Assembly: GCA_013375395.1 (NCBI GenBank)
Contig: JABXJW010000004.1
Location: 1-53,148 of the forward strand
DNA: 53,148 nucleotides
From: Desulfobacterales bacterium
Lineage (GTDB): Bacteria; Desulfobacterota; Desulfobacteria; Desulfobacterales; C00003060
Reading direction: 5' to 3'
The notes beneath the pieces were generated by a model. That model was given only the letters and a program-made list of their open reading frames with translations, was not told the origin of the DNA and made no database searches. A program made the position numbers and the translations under genes. Positions 1 to 8,849 of this stretch are shown here, piece after piece (the stretch's first letter is position 1; each line of letters opens with the position of its first letter).

Positions 1-90
1 TGGAGTGCAAACGCGAAGCTTTTGACCCTGAGCCACAGAACCTTGCTTAACTTGGCAAGGCAAATGACAAACGTTTCAATCCTTGAATAA
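1..90 (+). CDS. 3' end of an unidentified upstream gene (partial)
   Basis: A reading frame is open from the first base of the window to a TAA at 88-90, encoding about 29 residues ending in ...TNVSILE. It lies 11 bases before the next start on the same strand, as expected for the tail of the preceding gene in the polysaccharide operon. The piece is too short to assign a family. A second frame (from base 3) ends after about 15 residues and cannot be excluded as the real one. Confidence 0.3.
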   Translation, partial: WSANAKLLTLSHRTLLNLARQMTNVSILE

Positions 91-101
91 TTGGCAGGTC
101 T

Positions 102-1397
102 ATGACACTGACTATAGTGATCTGTGGTTGGTACTTTAAGAATGAGGATATATACAGCAGGTTGATGGCTGAAGGTGGAAACTACAGCAATATAGACGCT
201 AAATTTTACATCGCCTCGCATAGGAAGCCGGAAGAAATTGATAAGAATATGCTGAATGGCGCTATTCAATTAGGTTGGAATGTGTTGTACTTTAGCAATG
301 AGGGGTGGGAATGGGGAGCATACCAACAATTTTTGACTTGGCAAAGGGGTAATGATGCTTTTAGTGACTATTACCTTTTTTTACACGATGACATTATAAT
401 AAAGAAATATGGTTTCTTGAAAGCATTCCTTAATAAAATTCAAGGTGGATTCAGTTTAGTGGGAAATAGCCCTACTATCTCTAAAAAAGAAGAAATAAGA
501 TCGCATTATCCAGAAGATGTGCTTTGGGCTAAAGTAAATGGCTTTCCTATAAGGTCAAGTCAGTGGAATGTTGTGCGCGGCTCTTGTTTTTTTTGCACGA
601 AAGAGGTGGCAGAGACAATCTTGATCAAAATGCCGATCAAGAACGGTACTGATCTGCTGTTTGCTAATTGTAGCCTCAGAGTTTTTGGGGGGCTAGTCAC
701 TGATAGGTTTGGAGAAAGATCTATTGGATATATAGGAGAAAAACCTAGATCAAGCGCCTATATTGATGAAGAGTTTAGAGGTAATAAGCAGATATCAAAA
801 AGTGCAAGAATTAGGTCACTAATTCGTCCATATATCAACAGGACTATGATTAAGAGAATCCTAAGAATAAAGAAAGTTTCACCGATAAAGAGAGGTATGG
901 GTTTGAAGATTAATTTGGGTTCTGGTACGAAATGTTTATATGGATATTTCAATGTAGACATAGCCAGTCCATGTGCTGAAACGAATGCTGATATTGAAAG
1001 CGTAGAGTTTAAAGATGATAGCGTGGCTGAAGTTTTGATGATTCATATTATCGAACATATTGATTGTGTGAAAGTTCCCAGTCTTTTAAGAAAAATATAT
1101 AGGTGGCTCAAAGCAGATTGTCAACTTATTGTTGAATTTCCAGGTGTTTTGAAAGTATGCAGCTTGGTTTTGAAAGGGAAAAATAAACCTGAAGAGTCAC
1201 GACAATCTCGGTTTGGAATCAGAGGGTTATACGCTGGACCTACTGAGAATATGAAGGGCCATGATTATCATAAAAGGGGTTGGACTAAGAATAATATGTA
1301 TCCGATTCTACAAGAAATTGGCTTTAGAAAAATATATGTGGAACGTCCAGAGCACATCGATACAAAAAGAGGCATTAGAATTGTCGGAGTGAAATAA
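102..1397 (+). CDS. glycosyltransferase-like / SAM-methyltransferase fusion protein
   Basis: Predicted 431-residue cytosolic protein with two halves. Residues 1 to about 235 resemble GT-A-fold glycosyltransferase-like proteins of surface polysaccharide loci, with a conserved-looking LHDDI motif near residue 96 that could be the metal/nucleotide-sugar site. From about residue 268 a class I SAM-dependent methyltransferase domain begins with INLGSG, followed by GYFNVDI and an EHI motif near 325 and a typical LRKIYRWLK segment. It would transfer a sugar and methylate it, or methylate the growing glycan; the substrate cannot be read from sequence. The gene is AT-rich compared with the sulfotransferase gene after it, which suggests separate acquisition. 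The ATG has only a short AGG three bases upstream. The methyltransferase call is firmer than the N-terminal call. Confidence 0.7.
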   Translation: MTLTIVICGWYFKNEDIYSRLMAEGGNYSNIDAKFYIASHRKPEEIDKNMLNGAIQLGWNVLYFSNEGWEWGAYQQFLTWQRGNDAFSDYYLFLHDDIIIKKYGFLKAFLNKIQGGFSLVGNSPTISKKEEIRSHYPEDVLWAKVNGFPIRSSQWNVVRGSCFFCTKEVAETILIKMPIKNGTDLLFANCSLRVFGGLVTDRFGERSIGYIGEKPRSSAYIDEEFRGNKQISKSARIRSLIRPYINRTMIKRILRIKKVSPIKRGMGLKINLGSGTKCLYGYFNVDIASPCAETNADIESVEFKDDSVAEVLMIHIIEHIDCVKVPSLLRKIYRWLKADCQLIVEFPGVLKVCSLVLKGKNKPEESRQSRFGIRGLYAGPTENMKGHDYHKRGWTKNNMYPILQEIGFRKIYVERPEHIDTKRGIRIVGVK

Positions 1398-1489
1398 AGG
1401 GGATCTTATATTGTGTCGATTTATTTGGATATTGGACTGCAGAAAACAGGTTATCATAAGCTTCCCTGAAGTACAAAAGAGGGAGTTAC

Positions 1490-2233
1490 ATGCCACCAAG
1501 CGAACCAACTGACATACCTGCGCCTACGATTGTAGTCGGCATGCACAACTCCGGTACGTCGATCCTGGCTGAGTTGCTCCATGAACACGGCCTTTTTTTG
1601 GGGGCGAACATGAGCCACTACGAGAACCGATTCTTCACAAAACAGATCAATGAACAGATGATGATGGGAGGCGGTGGCAATTGGGCGAACCTTCCTATCA
1701 TGTCGATCGATGAGGTTCTTTCTTTCAAAGACAATACCGGTCATGTCATCAGAGAGCACTGGCTCGAAGAGTTCAAGGCATTGGGCTATGATGGTGTGTC
1801 GCACTGGGGTTTCAAGGACCCCCGTACGTGCGTATTCTTACCTCTTTATTTGGAGGTGTTTCCGGACGCGAAGGTCTTACATATTGTCAGGAATCGAGAC
1901 GATGTCGCTGCTTCCCTATCGCGCAAGCGAAAGAAAGGCGTTGATCGGATGGATGATCGTGACCACTGGAAGAACCTTGCGATCCAATACGTTGACAGGG
2001 TACGTTATTGCAAAGAGCACTACTCTATCGAATACCTCGAGATTCAATACGAAGATTTTTGCCGCAACCCCGAGCCCTTGGCGGAGACTGTGTTCAACTT
2101 CGTTGGCATCGAGTTCACGAAGGACGCCAGGGACTTCGCAAACCAACGTCTCTACACATATCGCATCGGTAGTGCGAGGCCCCTCCACCAGCTCTTCACA
2201 CGATTTCGCAGATACATCGAAAGGGTTAGATAA
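1490..2233 (+). CDS. PAPS-dependent sulfotransferase family protein
   Basis: 247-residue protein of the sulfotransferase superfamily, which moves sulfate from PAPS to hydroxyl or amino groups, here probably on the polysaccharide made by this locus. The 5'-phosphosulfate-binding loop is visible near the N-terminus (GMHNSGTSIL, about residues 17-26). A 3'-phosphate-binding segment (IVRNRDDVAASL, about 132-143) carries the expected Arg and Ser. The ATG is preceded by AGAGGGAG with good spacing. There is no signal peptide, so it is cytosolic and would act on lipid-linked or nucleotide-bound sugar. Its base composition is closer to 50% GC than its neighbours. A sulfotransferase next to a uronyl C5-epimerase locus is significant (see findings). 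Confidence 0.85.
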   Translation: MPPSEPTDIPAPTIVVGMHNSGTSILAELLHEHGLFLGANMSHYENRFFTKQINEQMMMGGGGNWANLPIMSIDEVLSFKDNTGHVIREHWLEEFKALGYDGVSHWGFKDPRTCVFLPLYLEVFPDAKVLHIVRNRDDVAASLSRKRKKGVDRMDDRDHWKNLAIQYVDRVRYCKEHYSIEYLEIQYEDFCRNPEPLAETVFNFVGIEFTKDARDFANQRLYTYRIGSARPLHQLFTRFRRYIERVR

Positions 2234-2261
2234 TGAACCTAGACGTGGTTAATGAGTGTGA

Positions 2262-2475
2262 AATGAAGAAACCCTTACTCAGGAGTTCAAGAAAGACGCG
2301 ATCAGGTTGGTGGCAGAGAGTTGTCACAGTGTGGTTCAAGTAGCCCGTGGTCTTGATATCGGTCAGAGAGCTTTGAGGCCTGGAGTTTAAAGAGGATTCC
2401 AATGAAGCCTTTCCTGGCAACGGTTGCATGAAGCCTGATCAGGAAGAACTGGACCAGAGATACCTGAAATCTTGA
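2262..2475 (+). pseudogene. decayed IS3-family transposase orfA remnant
   Basis: Two out-of-frame pieces together resemble the helix-turn-helix OrfA of IS3-family elements. From 2262 the frame reads EETLTQEFKKDAIRLVAES and continues through a VARGLDI helix to a stop near 2390. A second frame from 2392 reads EDSNEAFPGNG and continues as MKPDQEELDQ to a stop at 2473-2475. This order matches the usual OrfA layout (EFK..AV.L, then AFPG.G, then EEL). No OrfB or intact terminal repeats were recognised, so this is a scar rather than a live element. Confidence 0.75.
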
Positions 2476-2622
2476 AATGACACATAGGCTCAGCAGGCAG
2501 AGATAACAACAATTCACCTGGATCTCTAATTGTCTTCTATAACGGTTTTTTGAAAATTCAAAAGTCACAAAAGGGTAGTAAATATTAGCAATTCGTTTGT
2601 AAAGTTAAGCATACAAACTATC

Positions 2623-3951
2623 GTGATCCGCATCTCTCTGGTCGTGCTCAGTTTGGCAAGTGGAATTATCTACGCCCGCTGGCTGGGGCCAGAAGGTGTC
2701 GGTATCCTGGCACTGCTCGTTTTGGCCAAAAGTTTTGCTTTTCGTTATGGAAATCTTGGCTTCGGCAGCTCGTTCGCTTATTTCGTGGCGGCGAAAAAGA
2801 TCTCTGCTCAGCAGATTCGCCGAATGGTATGGCTTACCAGCGTTGTTGTGTCCTTATTCAGCGTGATGGTTCTACTTGCCGTCTGGCGCTGCGACTTTTC
2901 TCCCTGGCGAGACATCCAAACTGAACTGTTCTATCTTAGTCTTCTCTCGGTATTTCTTCAATTTTTTATCAATTTTCATCAGCGCGTACTTAGCGGGGAA
3001 CTCCGGATCAGCGCGATGAATGTCGCTAATATCATTTCCACTGTAAGCCGTATTTTGTATCTGGTAATTTTGGTAGTCGTGTTCAAACTGGGAATTCTGG
3101 GCGCAATTAGCTCTGTTGTACTGTCAGATCTGACGACCTTTATTTATCAAATTCTGCTTTCCACAAAAGGCAACGCAAATATCATAGAAATCGCCGAAAA
3201 CGACAAAACAGGTAAACCGAATGGTACAGGCGCATTGGTTGCGAGTTTATGGCGTTATGGCAGGTGGAACTACCTGGCAATGTTTTCAGCTTTCTTCATC
3301 GAAGAACTTCCATTAATACTCCTGAAGACTTTCTCAGCTAACAATGTTGCAGTCGGCCTTTTCACGAAAGCCCGGGGACTGGGACGACAATCGCGAATCG
3401 TGGCTGAGCCTGTCGCCCAGGTACTTTTTCCCTTCACCGCCGCCTCTGAGAAAGAGCTGGCAACCAAGCGTACAAACATATTATGCCGAAATTCCCTGAT
3501 GATCATGGCACTTGTCGTATCACTGATGGCGCTTTTCATCAAGCCCATCATTGTTTTTTTATACGGGGAGGAATTTCTACCCTCGGCAGACATCTTTTAT
3601 GTCTTGGTGCCGGGTATCGCTTTCTGGCCGTTAGGACGTTTTTTGGGAACTCATGTCGTGGGTTCTGGCAAGTCTAAAGTGATGTTGTTTATGAGCTTGA
3701 TCACTCTGGCGGTGACTATCCCGGTCTGCTGGTACTTGATTCCACGGTATGGTGCGATTGGCGCTGGGCTCAGTGTAAGTGCCATTTATATGGTCCGCGT
3801 TCTTCTCGGCCTGCTGGTTTACAAAAGGATCATTGGCACTCCCATTTCAGAAGTTCTTGTTCCGCGCAGGACAGATTGGGTTTATTATGAGCGTCTTCAA
3901 AAGATGGTGCGGGACAAATGGTTTAAGAAGTGGAGAGCTGCCGAATCCTGA
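2623..3951 (+). CDS. Wzx-type polysaccharide flippase (oligosaccharide transporter)
   Basis: 442-residue polytopic inner-membrane protein of the MATE/Wzx polysaccharide transporter superfamily. It would flip undecaprenyl-linked repeat units to the periplasm. It has the family signature YARWLGPEGVG at the end of TM1 and about 12 hydrophobic segments. The GTG start at 2623 gives an N-terminus about 15 residues shorter than typical. The frame is open upstream to a TGA at 2551-2553 and encodes Wzx-like residues (KLSIQTIVIRIS) with no ATG, GTG or TTG, so the original start may have been lost beside the IS3 remnant. No good ribosome-binding site precedes the GTG. Confidence 0.85.
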   Translation: MIRISLVVLSLASGIIYARWLGPEGVGILALLVLAKSFAFRYGNLGFGSSFAYFVAAKKISAQQIRRMVWLTSVVVSLFSVMVLLAVWRCDFSPWRDIQTELFYLSLLSVFLQFFINFHQRVLSGELRISAMNVANIISTVSRILYLVILVVVFKLGILGAISSVVLSDLTTFIYQILLSTKGNANIIEIAENDKTGKPNGTGALVASLWRYGRWNYLAMFSAFFIEELPLILLKTFSANNVAVGLFTKARGLGRQSRIVAEPVAQVLFPFTAASEKELATKRTNILCRNSLMIMALVVSLMALFIKPIIVFLYGEEFLPSADIFYVLVPGIAFWPLGRFLGTHVVGSGKSKVMLFMSLITLAVTIPVCWYLIPRYGAIGAGLSVSAIYMVRVLLGLLVYKRIIGTPISEVLVPRRTDWVYYERLQKMVRDKWFKKWRAAES

Positions 3952-4099
3952 GATCTTTCATCGGAGTTAGTTAGTTTTCGTAATGGAATTCCGTGGCAGA
4001 AAGTTGAGAAGAACTTGTTTGCTGGCATTTCGCCATGGGGCTTCATTTTAGTCATCCGTGTTGCAAAACGATTCCTTTCTGAAATGAGAAAATAGAGAT

Positions 4100-5335
4100 T
4101 TGAATATCCTATTTTGTATAAGCTCGTTAGGCATTGGGGGCCATGTCATCTCTTCCATCGCCCTTGCAAAAGAACTTCATCGCAGAGGACACAATATAAT
4201 ATATGCTTCCGAAGATGGCCAACTAAGAGAGGAATTGGAAAAATGTGGAATGAAATGGTACCCGCTTCCCTTATTCAACAGATATTCAAGAATCTTGCAA
4301 TTGATTTTTAATAATATCCCGAAGTTGCTTCACATAATTGCAAAGGAAAAAATCGATATTATTCATAATCACGAAATTAGGCGTGGACTCGTTTCAAAAG
4401 TCCCTGCCATTTTAAAGGATGTTCCAAACGTTACCACAATTGCTGGAGGCACGCTGCCTGACATTCTACCGGCAAGAGACGAAAAATTAATCGTTTTCAG
4501 TAGGGAGTTGCAGGAAGGCTTCATAAACAAATCCGGTTGGAATGGCAACAATATCTATGTAGTTGCGAATCGAATAGATACCGAAAGATTTCGACCTGGA
4601 AAAGCTAATAGCGACTTAGCCGAAAAGTTGGGAATATGCGGAAAATATAGGAATGTGCTTGTTATGTCGCGTTTTGAATACCATGGAGGAAAAGTCGAGG
4701 CATTACTAAACATCCTGAGAGCGATTCCCAATATTTACGATGAGATACCGGATCTGAAGGTTTCTATAGCTGGACACGGTTCACAACAGCGTCTTATTGA
4801 AACCGAGGTAAGCAAGATCAATCGGCAGATGCAAAAAGGGGTCATAAAACTCGTTGGAACGATCCATGAGCCAGAGGGATTATTTCCCATTTTTGACCTT
4901 GCATTTGGTATGGGGAGGACTGCTCTGGAAAGTATGTCTTGTGGTATTCCAACGCTGATCATTGGCTCTCGCGGTTTTGGGGGTGTCGTTTGCCGGGAAC
5001 AGGTTGATGAGATAGCCTATTGTAATTTTTCAGGGCGTAACGCCAAAGAAAATACCGATGAAAAAGAAGTGGCTAATACAGTCATCAAAATTCTGAAGAA
5101 TTCTGAAACAGCCCGGGAATTAAGTGCCTTTTCAAGGCAATATATACTGGAAAATTATGACATAAAAGATGGAGCAAGTAAGGTTGAAAAGATTTATGAG
5201 AAGGTCATGGATAGTTCTCCAAACAGAACCTCTTGGCAAAAGACAACGGATCTTATGAGATGGATTTATGGTATAATAGTGATATATCCTTACCTACTGG
5301 TTAGAAAAACGCGGAGAGTTTTTCAACTCCATTAG
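4100..5335 (+). CDS. GT4-family glycosyltransferase
   Basis: 411-residue GT-B fold glycosyltransferase of the GT4/GT1-like type. The N-terminal Rossmann domain begins MNILFCISSLGIGGH, typical for acceptor binding. The C-terminal domain has the nucleotide-sugar region around residue 275 (TALESMSCGIPTLI), where the conserved Glu sits. It would add one sugar to the lipid-linked repeat unit on the cytosolic face. The start codon is TTG; no in-frame ATG would leave the N-terminal glycine loop intact. The sugar donor cannot be predicted. Confidence 0.85.
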   Translation: MNILFCISSLGIGGHVISSIALAKELHRRGHNIIYASEDGQLREELEKCGMKWYPLPLFNRYSRILQLIFNNIPKLLHIIAKEKIDIIHNHEIRRGLVSKVPAILKDVPNVTTIAGGTLPDILPARDEKLIVFSRELQEGFINKSGWNGNNIYVVANRIDTERFRPGKANSDLAEKLGICGKYRNVLVMSRFEYHGGKVEALLNILRAIPNIYDEIPDLKVSIAGHGSQQRLIETEVSKINRQMQKGVIKLVGTIHEPEGLFPIFDLAFGMGRTALESMSCGIPTLIIGSRGFGGVVCREQVDEIAYCNFSGRNAKENTDEKEVANTVIKILKNSETARELSAFSRQYILENYDIKDGASKVEKIYEKVMDSSPNRTSWQKTTDLMRWIYGIIVIYPYLLVRKTRRVFQLH

Positions 5336-5748
5336 CTCAGCTTAAATCGAATCGTTTGCGCCTCCAAAACTATATTATGAATAATATCCACCATATTTGC
5401 TTGAATCCGTTAGACCTTCCAATGCTTTCGGCAAATCTACAGAAACAAAAATAGAAGTATAGCTATGAGACTACTATCTATTGCCTATAGAAGCGGGTTT
5501 GCTTCTTATTCTCGAATAAAATGCTTTCGCACACCTCAAGTGTGGAAATTTATGGAAGAAAGTCAACGGCGGCATAATAAAAAGCGGGGAGATGGGAAAG
5601 GAGATGGGGTCACCCATTAAAGGGTAGGTCAAGAAAAATATGTGAGATTACAGATTACAATGGAAACGGTGATAATTTGAGCTAGTTGCAGCCTTAGAAT
5701 GGCATTTTGGGGGTCGGAAAGACCGGTTTAGGAGAATCATAGGTGCAA
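5336..5748. other. gene-free stretch between glycosyltransferase and RAYT remnant
   Basis: About 410 bases without a convincing reading frame. Near 5708 a short hairpin (GGTC..GACC) sits just before the RAYT start, a position where REP-like palindromes often lie. Nothing else was recognised. Confidence 0.4.
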
Positions 5749-6160
5749 ATGGCAAGGGCGAAAGGACATTACATGCCTGGGCACATAATGGTACATAACT
5801 CACTGCTGCGACAACAGAGAATTCTTATTCAGATTTGGGAAGGACAGGCGACGATGGCTACAGTGGCTATTTGAGGCTAAGAAACGTTGTGGGCTGGTAA
5901 TATTGAACTACATGGTAACTTGGAATCATGTCCACCTAGTTGTCGTCGATGCCGGCGGGCGGGAAGTGATACCGAGGTCCATTCAGCTCATAGCGTGCCG
6001 GACGGGGCAGGAATACAAGCAAAGGAAGAGCCGCAAAGGTGCATTTTGGGAAGACCGCTATCATGCAACCGCAATAGAGAATCGTAGTCACTTATTACGG
6101 TGCCTTGTCTACATTGATTTGAAGATGCATTTAAAGAGAAAGATGTGCCCGGAGGGATAA
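5749..6160 (+). pseudogene. REP-associated tyrosine transposase (RAYT, IS200-like Y1) remnant
   Basis: Decayed single-strand transposase of the IS200/REP-associated class. An ATG at 5749 preceded by AGGAG reads MARAKGHYMPGHI, the usual N-terminus. The frame then shifts near 5786 and continues as YITH..., then RRRWLQWLFEAKKR, the HUH-type motif NHVHLVV, GREVIPRSIQL, then GAFWEDRYHATAIE and CLVYIDL. After 6120 the sequence departs from the family (NMVRAGVV expected) and stops at 6158-6160. It is frameshifted and C-terminally truncated, so inactive. Only the second frame from 5903 is long. Confidence 0.85.
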
Positions 6161-6169
6161 CACTGACTG

Positions 6170-7567
6170 ATGCTAAATAGATGTGAATCAGAACAGATGG
6201 GAAAAAGAATCATCTTATCGTTTGTGTTTATGATCACTTTCTTTATGATAAGTGGCCTCATCTTGAAGTGTCCTCCTAAAATCGCCATCGCGGGTTCAAT
6301 AGGAATGATATTTATTGTTCCTATTATCGTAAACCCTACGTTGGGTTTGGTGCTGATTGCCGCGGTGAATCCATTTCAATGGGTATTCGCATTACCTCAG
6401 TTTGTATCGTTATCCCGAACGCTTGGTATCCTGGTGATATCTTTATGGCTTGCTCACAAGGTTGCTGCCAGGGAATCCATTAACATTTTAGGTGGCGATC
6501 AAGCCAAGTGGATTTTGGGATTGTTAGCTGTCATATTCATCTCGTGGGTATTTAGTGTAGATAAGATGCAGGGTTATATGGGAAGCCGAACCTTAATGCT
6601 GGTTATTGTATTATACCTTATGTTCATAGATATGTTTAATTCCGTTAAATATGTAAATATCCTAATCTGGTCTATTGCTTTATCAGTCGGCTTGCTATCT
6701 TTATGCGGGTTGGCCAACTATTTTTGTGGGGGGAACCTCTTCGTTTATAGTTATCAACCAGAGAGGATGTATCTGTCAGGACCATTCCCTAGACTTGGGG
6801 GATTTTCGGGTAATCCGAATGGTTATGCTATGCATTTATTAGTAGGGATCACTATTATGATTCATTTGCTCAAGTTTGCAAAGACCGTATTGCCAAAATT
6901 ACTTGTATTAATCTTTTTAGGAACTTCAGTTGCAGGTGTTTTCCTGAGTGCATCCCGGGCAGGGATATTAGGTCTGGCAATTATACTCATCCTTTATTCA
7001 TTTAGGAGGAAGGATATAAAAAGCATAGTGATTTCGGCCTTATTGTGCGGAATGATTTTTATTACTTTCAAAATGATATGGCCTTCCGTTGAAAGTCGAG
7101 TGGTAGGTTTAACATTTGGCGGCCAGGACATTACAATCCAAAATAGAATTAATAACCATATGACAGGACTTAAAATGTTTCTTGATCATCCGCTGACCGG
7201 CGTTGGCTTGTCTAACTTTACTAGGATCCGTTTCGACTATGAACATGATGTTTCCTCAGGGTACAGAGCCCCACACAGCATCTATCTCCAAATCCTGGCC
7301 GAGCTTGGAATTTTCGGGCTAATTTGCCTGATTGGGTTAATTTGTTGCACATTTAAAACTTTAAGGATTGCTTCAAAGGGGTATCGATCGATAGGCGATT
7401 TTGAGCTAGAGGAATTTTCTAAGATGGTTATGATAGGCATTTTTGCTTATTTAGTTGTGGGGATGTTTCATACTTATACCTACGACAAATATTTCTGGTT
7501 TTTAATGGCTTTGGCGCCGGTTTTAAGACGGCTTTATGAGCAAGGTCAGTTAGTAAAAGAGAGATAA
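6170..7567 (+). CDS. O-antigen ligase / Wzy-type polymerase family membrane protein
   Basis: 465-residue polytopic membrane protein with about 11-12 hydrophobic segments. It has a large periplasmic loop containing the WaaL/Wzy_C hallmark PHSIYLQILAELGIFG around residue 366. Members either polymerise repeat units or ligate finished glycan to an acceptor. In a Wzx-dependent locus with no other polymerase in view, the Wzy role is the more likely one. The start at 6170 has GGAGG 13 bases upstream; an internal ATG at 6197 (MGKRIIL) is an alternative that begins right at TM1. Confidence 0.85.
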   Translation: MLNRCESEQMGKRIILSFVFMITFFMISGLILKCPPKIAIAGSIGMIFIVPIIVNPTLGLVLIAAVNPFQWVFALPQFVSLSRTLGILVISLWLAHKVAARESINILGGDQAKWILGLLAVIFISWVFSVDKMQGYMGSRTLMLVIVLYLMFIDMFNSVKYVNILIWSIALSVGLLSLCGLANYFCGGNLFVYSYQPERMYLSGPFPRLGGFSGNPNGYAMHLLVGITIMIHLLKFAKTVLPKLLVLIFLGTSVAGVFLSASRAGILGLAIILILYSFRRKDIKSIVISALLCGMIFITFKMIWPSVESRVVGLTFGGQDITIQNRINNHMTGLKMFLDHPLTGVGLSNFTRIRFDYEHDVSSGYRAPHSIYLQILAELGIFGLICLIGLICCTFKTLRIASKGYRSIGDFELEEFSKMVMIGIFAYLVVGMFHTYTYDKYFWFLMALAPVLRRLYEQGQLVKER

Positions 7568-7574
7568 TCGGGGA

Positions 7575-8786
7575 ATGAAGAATGTTACAGTTTTAGTTCT
7601 TTCCTTTATGTACCCAAATTTTGTCAGAAAAAACATGGGTGTCTTTATCCATAATCAGGTAAAGGCACTAAAAGATTCCGGTTGTAATGTTGTAGTTATA
7701 GCCCCCGTTCCATGGCGACCAAGGTTATTGCGGTGGAGGAAGAAATGGCAGATTTACAAGAAGATATCACAGAGAGAATGGGTCGATGGAATTGACGTGT
7801 TCCACCCTAGATATTTCAGGCCACGAGGGGGAAATTGGGTTTACTGCTGGGAAGGGATGGCAATGTATATGGGCATCAAGAGGGTGATAAAGGAGGTTTC
7901 AAAGATCTATGATTTTGATCTCATCCACGCGAACAGAATTATTCCTGATGGGTATGCGGGTATTCTATTAGGGAAAAAGTTTCGCGTTCCGGTTGTCTCC
8001 GTGGCCCGGGGTTCGGACACCTATGAGGTACCCTTTAAGAATAGGCTAAATTATATTGCTGCCAGGAACGTACTAAAGGAAAGTGATCAGTTGGCTGCAG
8101 TCAGTGGGCAACTGGCAAGGATTATGACATCCATTGGAAGGCCAAAGTCCCAAATTAAGGTGGTCCATAATGCCTGTGATACAAATAGATTTCGATATAT
8201 GGGTGGACGGAATTTAATAAGGGAAAAAGTAGGATTATCTCAGAGGAGGTTAGTCATCCTTTTTGTAGGAACGATCCACAAAAAAAAGGGGATTTACGAG
8301 TTGTTAGATGCGTTTAATAACTTGAGGGACCATAATAAGCATATTTTCCTCGTTTTAATTGGGGAGGGAAAAAGTACATCTCAGTTGAAAGTAACAATAG
8401 AGAAAAGAGGTCTACAAAATTGCGTGAAGTTAACAGGTTATATACCTAATGATAGAATGCAACTTTGGTACAATTCAGCAGACATATTCGTTCTTCCTAC
8501 CTATCATGAGGGAACGCCAAATGTAGTAGTAGAAGCCATGGCTTGTGAATTGCCGGTTGTGGCCACGGATGTGGGTGGTATCCCCGAGATACTCAGTGAT
8601 GGGAAAACAGGAATTATCGTTAAGCCAAGGGATGCCTCAGGATTGGCAAATGCTTTAGATCGTCTTATCAATGATGCAAAACTGAGGCGAATGCTCGGAA
8701 AAAATGGGAGAAGATTCGTGGAGGAAGAACTTACCTGGGAGACGAATGCTTCTGAGTTGATAAAGGTTTATGAGTCTGTCATGTAA
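7575..8786 (+). CDS. GT4-family glycosyltransferase
   Basis: 403-residue GT-B glycosyltransferase. The N-terminal acceptor domain contains the NMGVFIHNQVKAL segment. The C-terminal Glycos_transf_1 domain has FVGTIHKKKGI, then the EX7E motif HEGTPNVVVEAMA near residue 310, followed by PVVATDVGGIPEIL. This is the clearest GT4 of the locus. It follows the polymerase gene by only 7 bases, so they are almost certainly co-transcribed. Confidence 0.92.
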   Translation: MKNVTVLVLSFMYPNFVRKNMGVFIHNQVKALKDSGCNVVVIAPVPWRPRLLRWRKKWQIYKKISQREWVDGIDVFHPRYFRPRGGNWVYCWEGMAMYMGIKRVIKEVSKIYDFDLIHANRIIPDGYAGILLGKKFRVPVVSVARGSDTYEVPFKNRLNYIAARNVLKESDQLAAVSGQLARIMTSIGRPKSQIKVVHNACDTNRFRYMGGRNLIREKVGLSQRRLVILFVGTIHKKKGIYELLDAFNNLRDHNKHIFLVLIGEGKSTSQLKVTIEKRGLQNCVKLTGYIPNDRMQLWYNSADIFVLPTYHEGTPNVVVEAMACELPVVATDVGGIPEILSDGKTGIIVKPRDASGLANALDRLINDAKLRRMLGKNGRRFVEEELTWETNASELIKVYESVM

Positions 8787-8849
8787 GTCTTTAATCCTTA
8801 GTGCTGTCCTTAATATACTAAACACTTTGAGATTTATAGGGAAAGGTAA

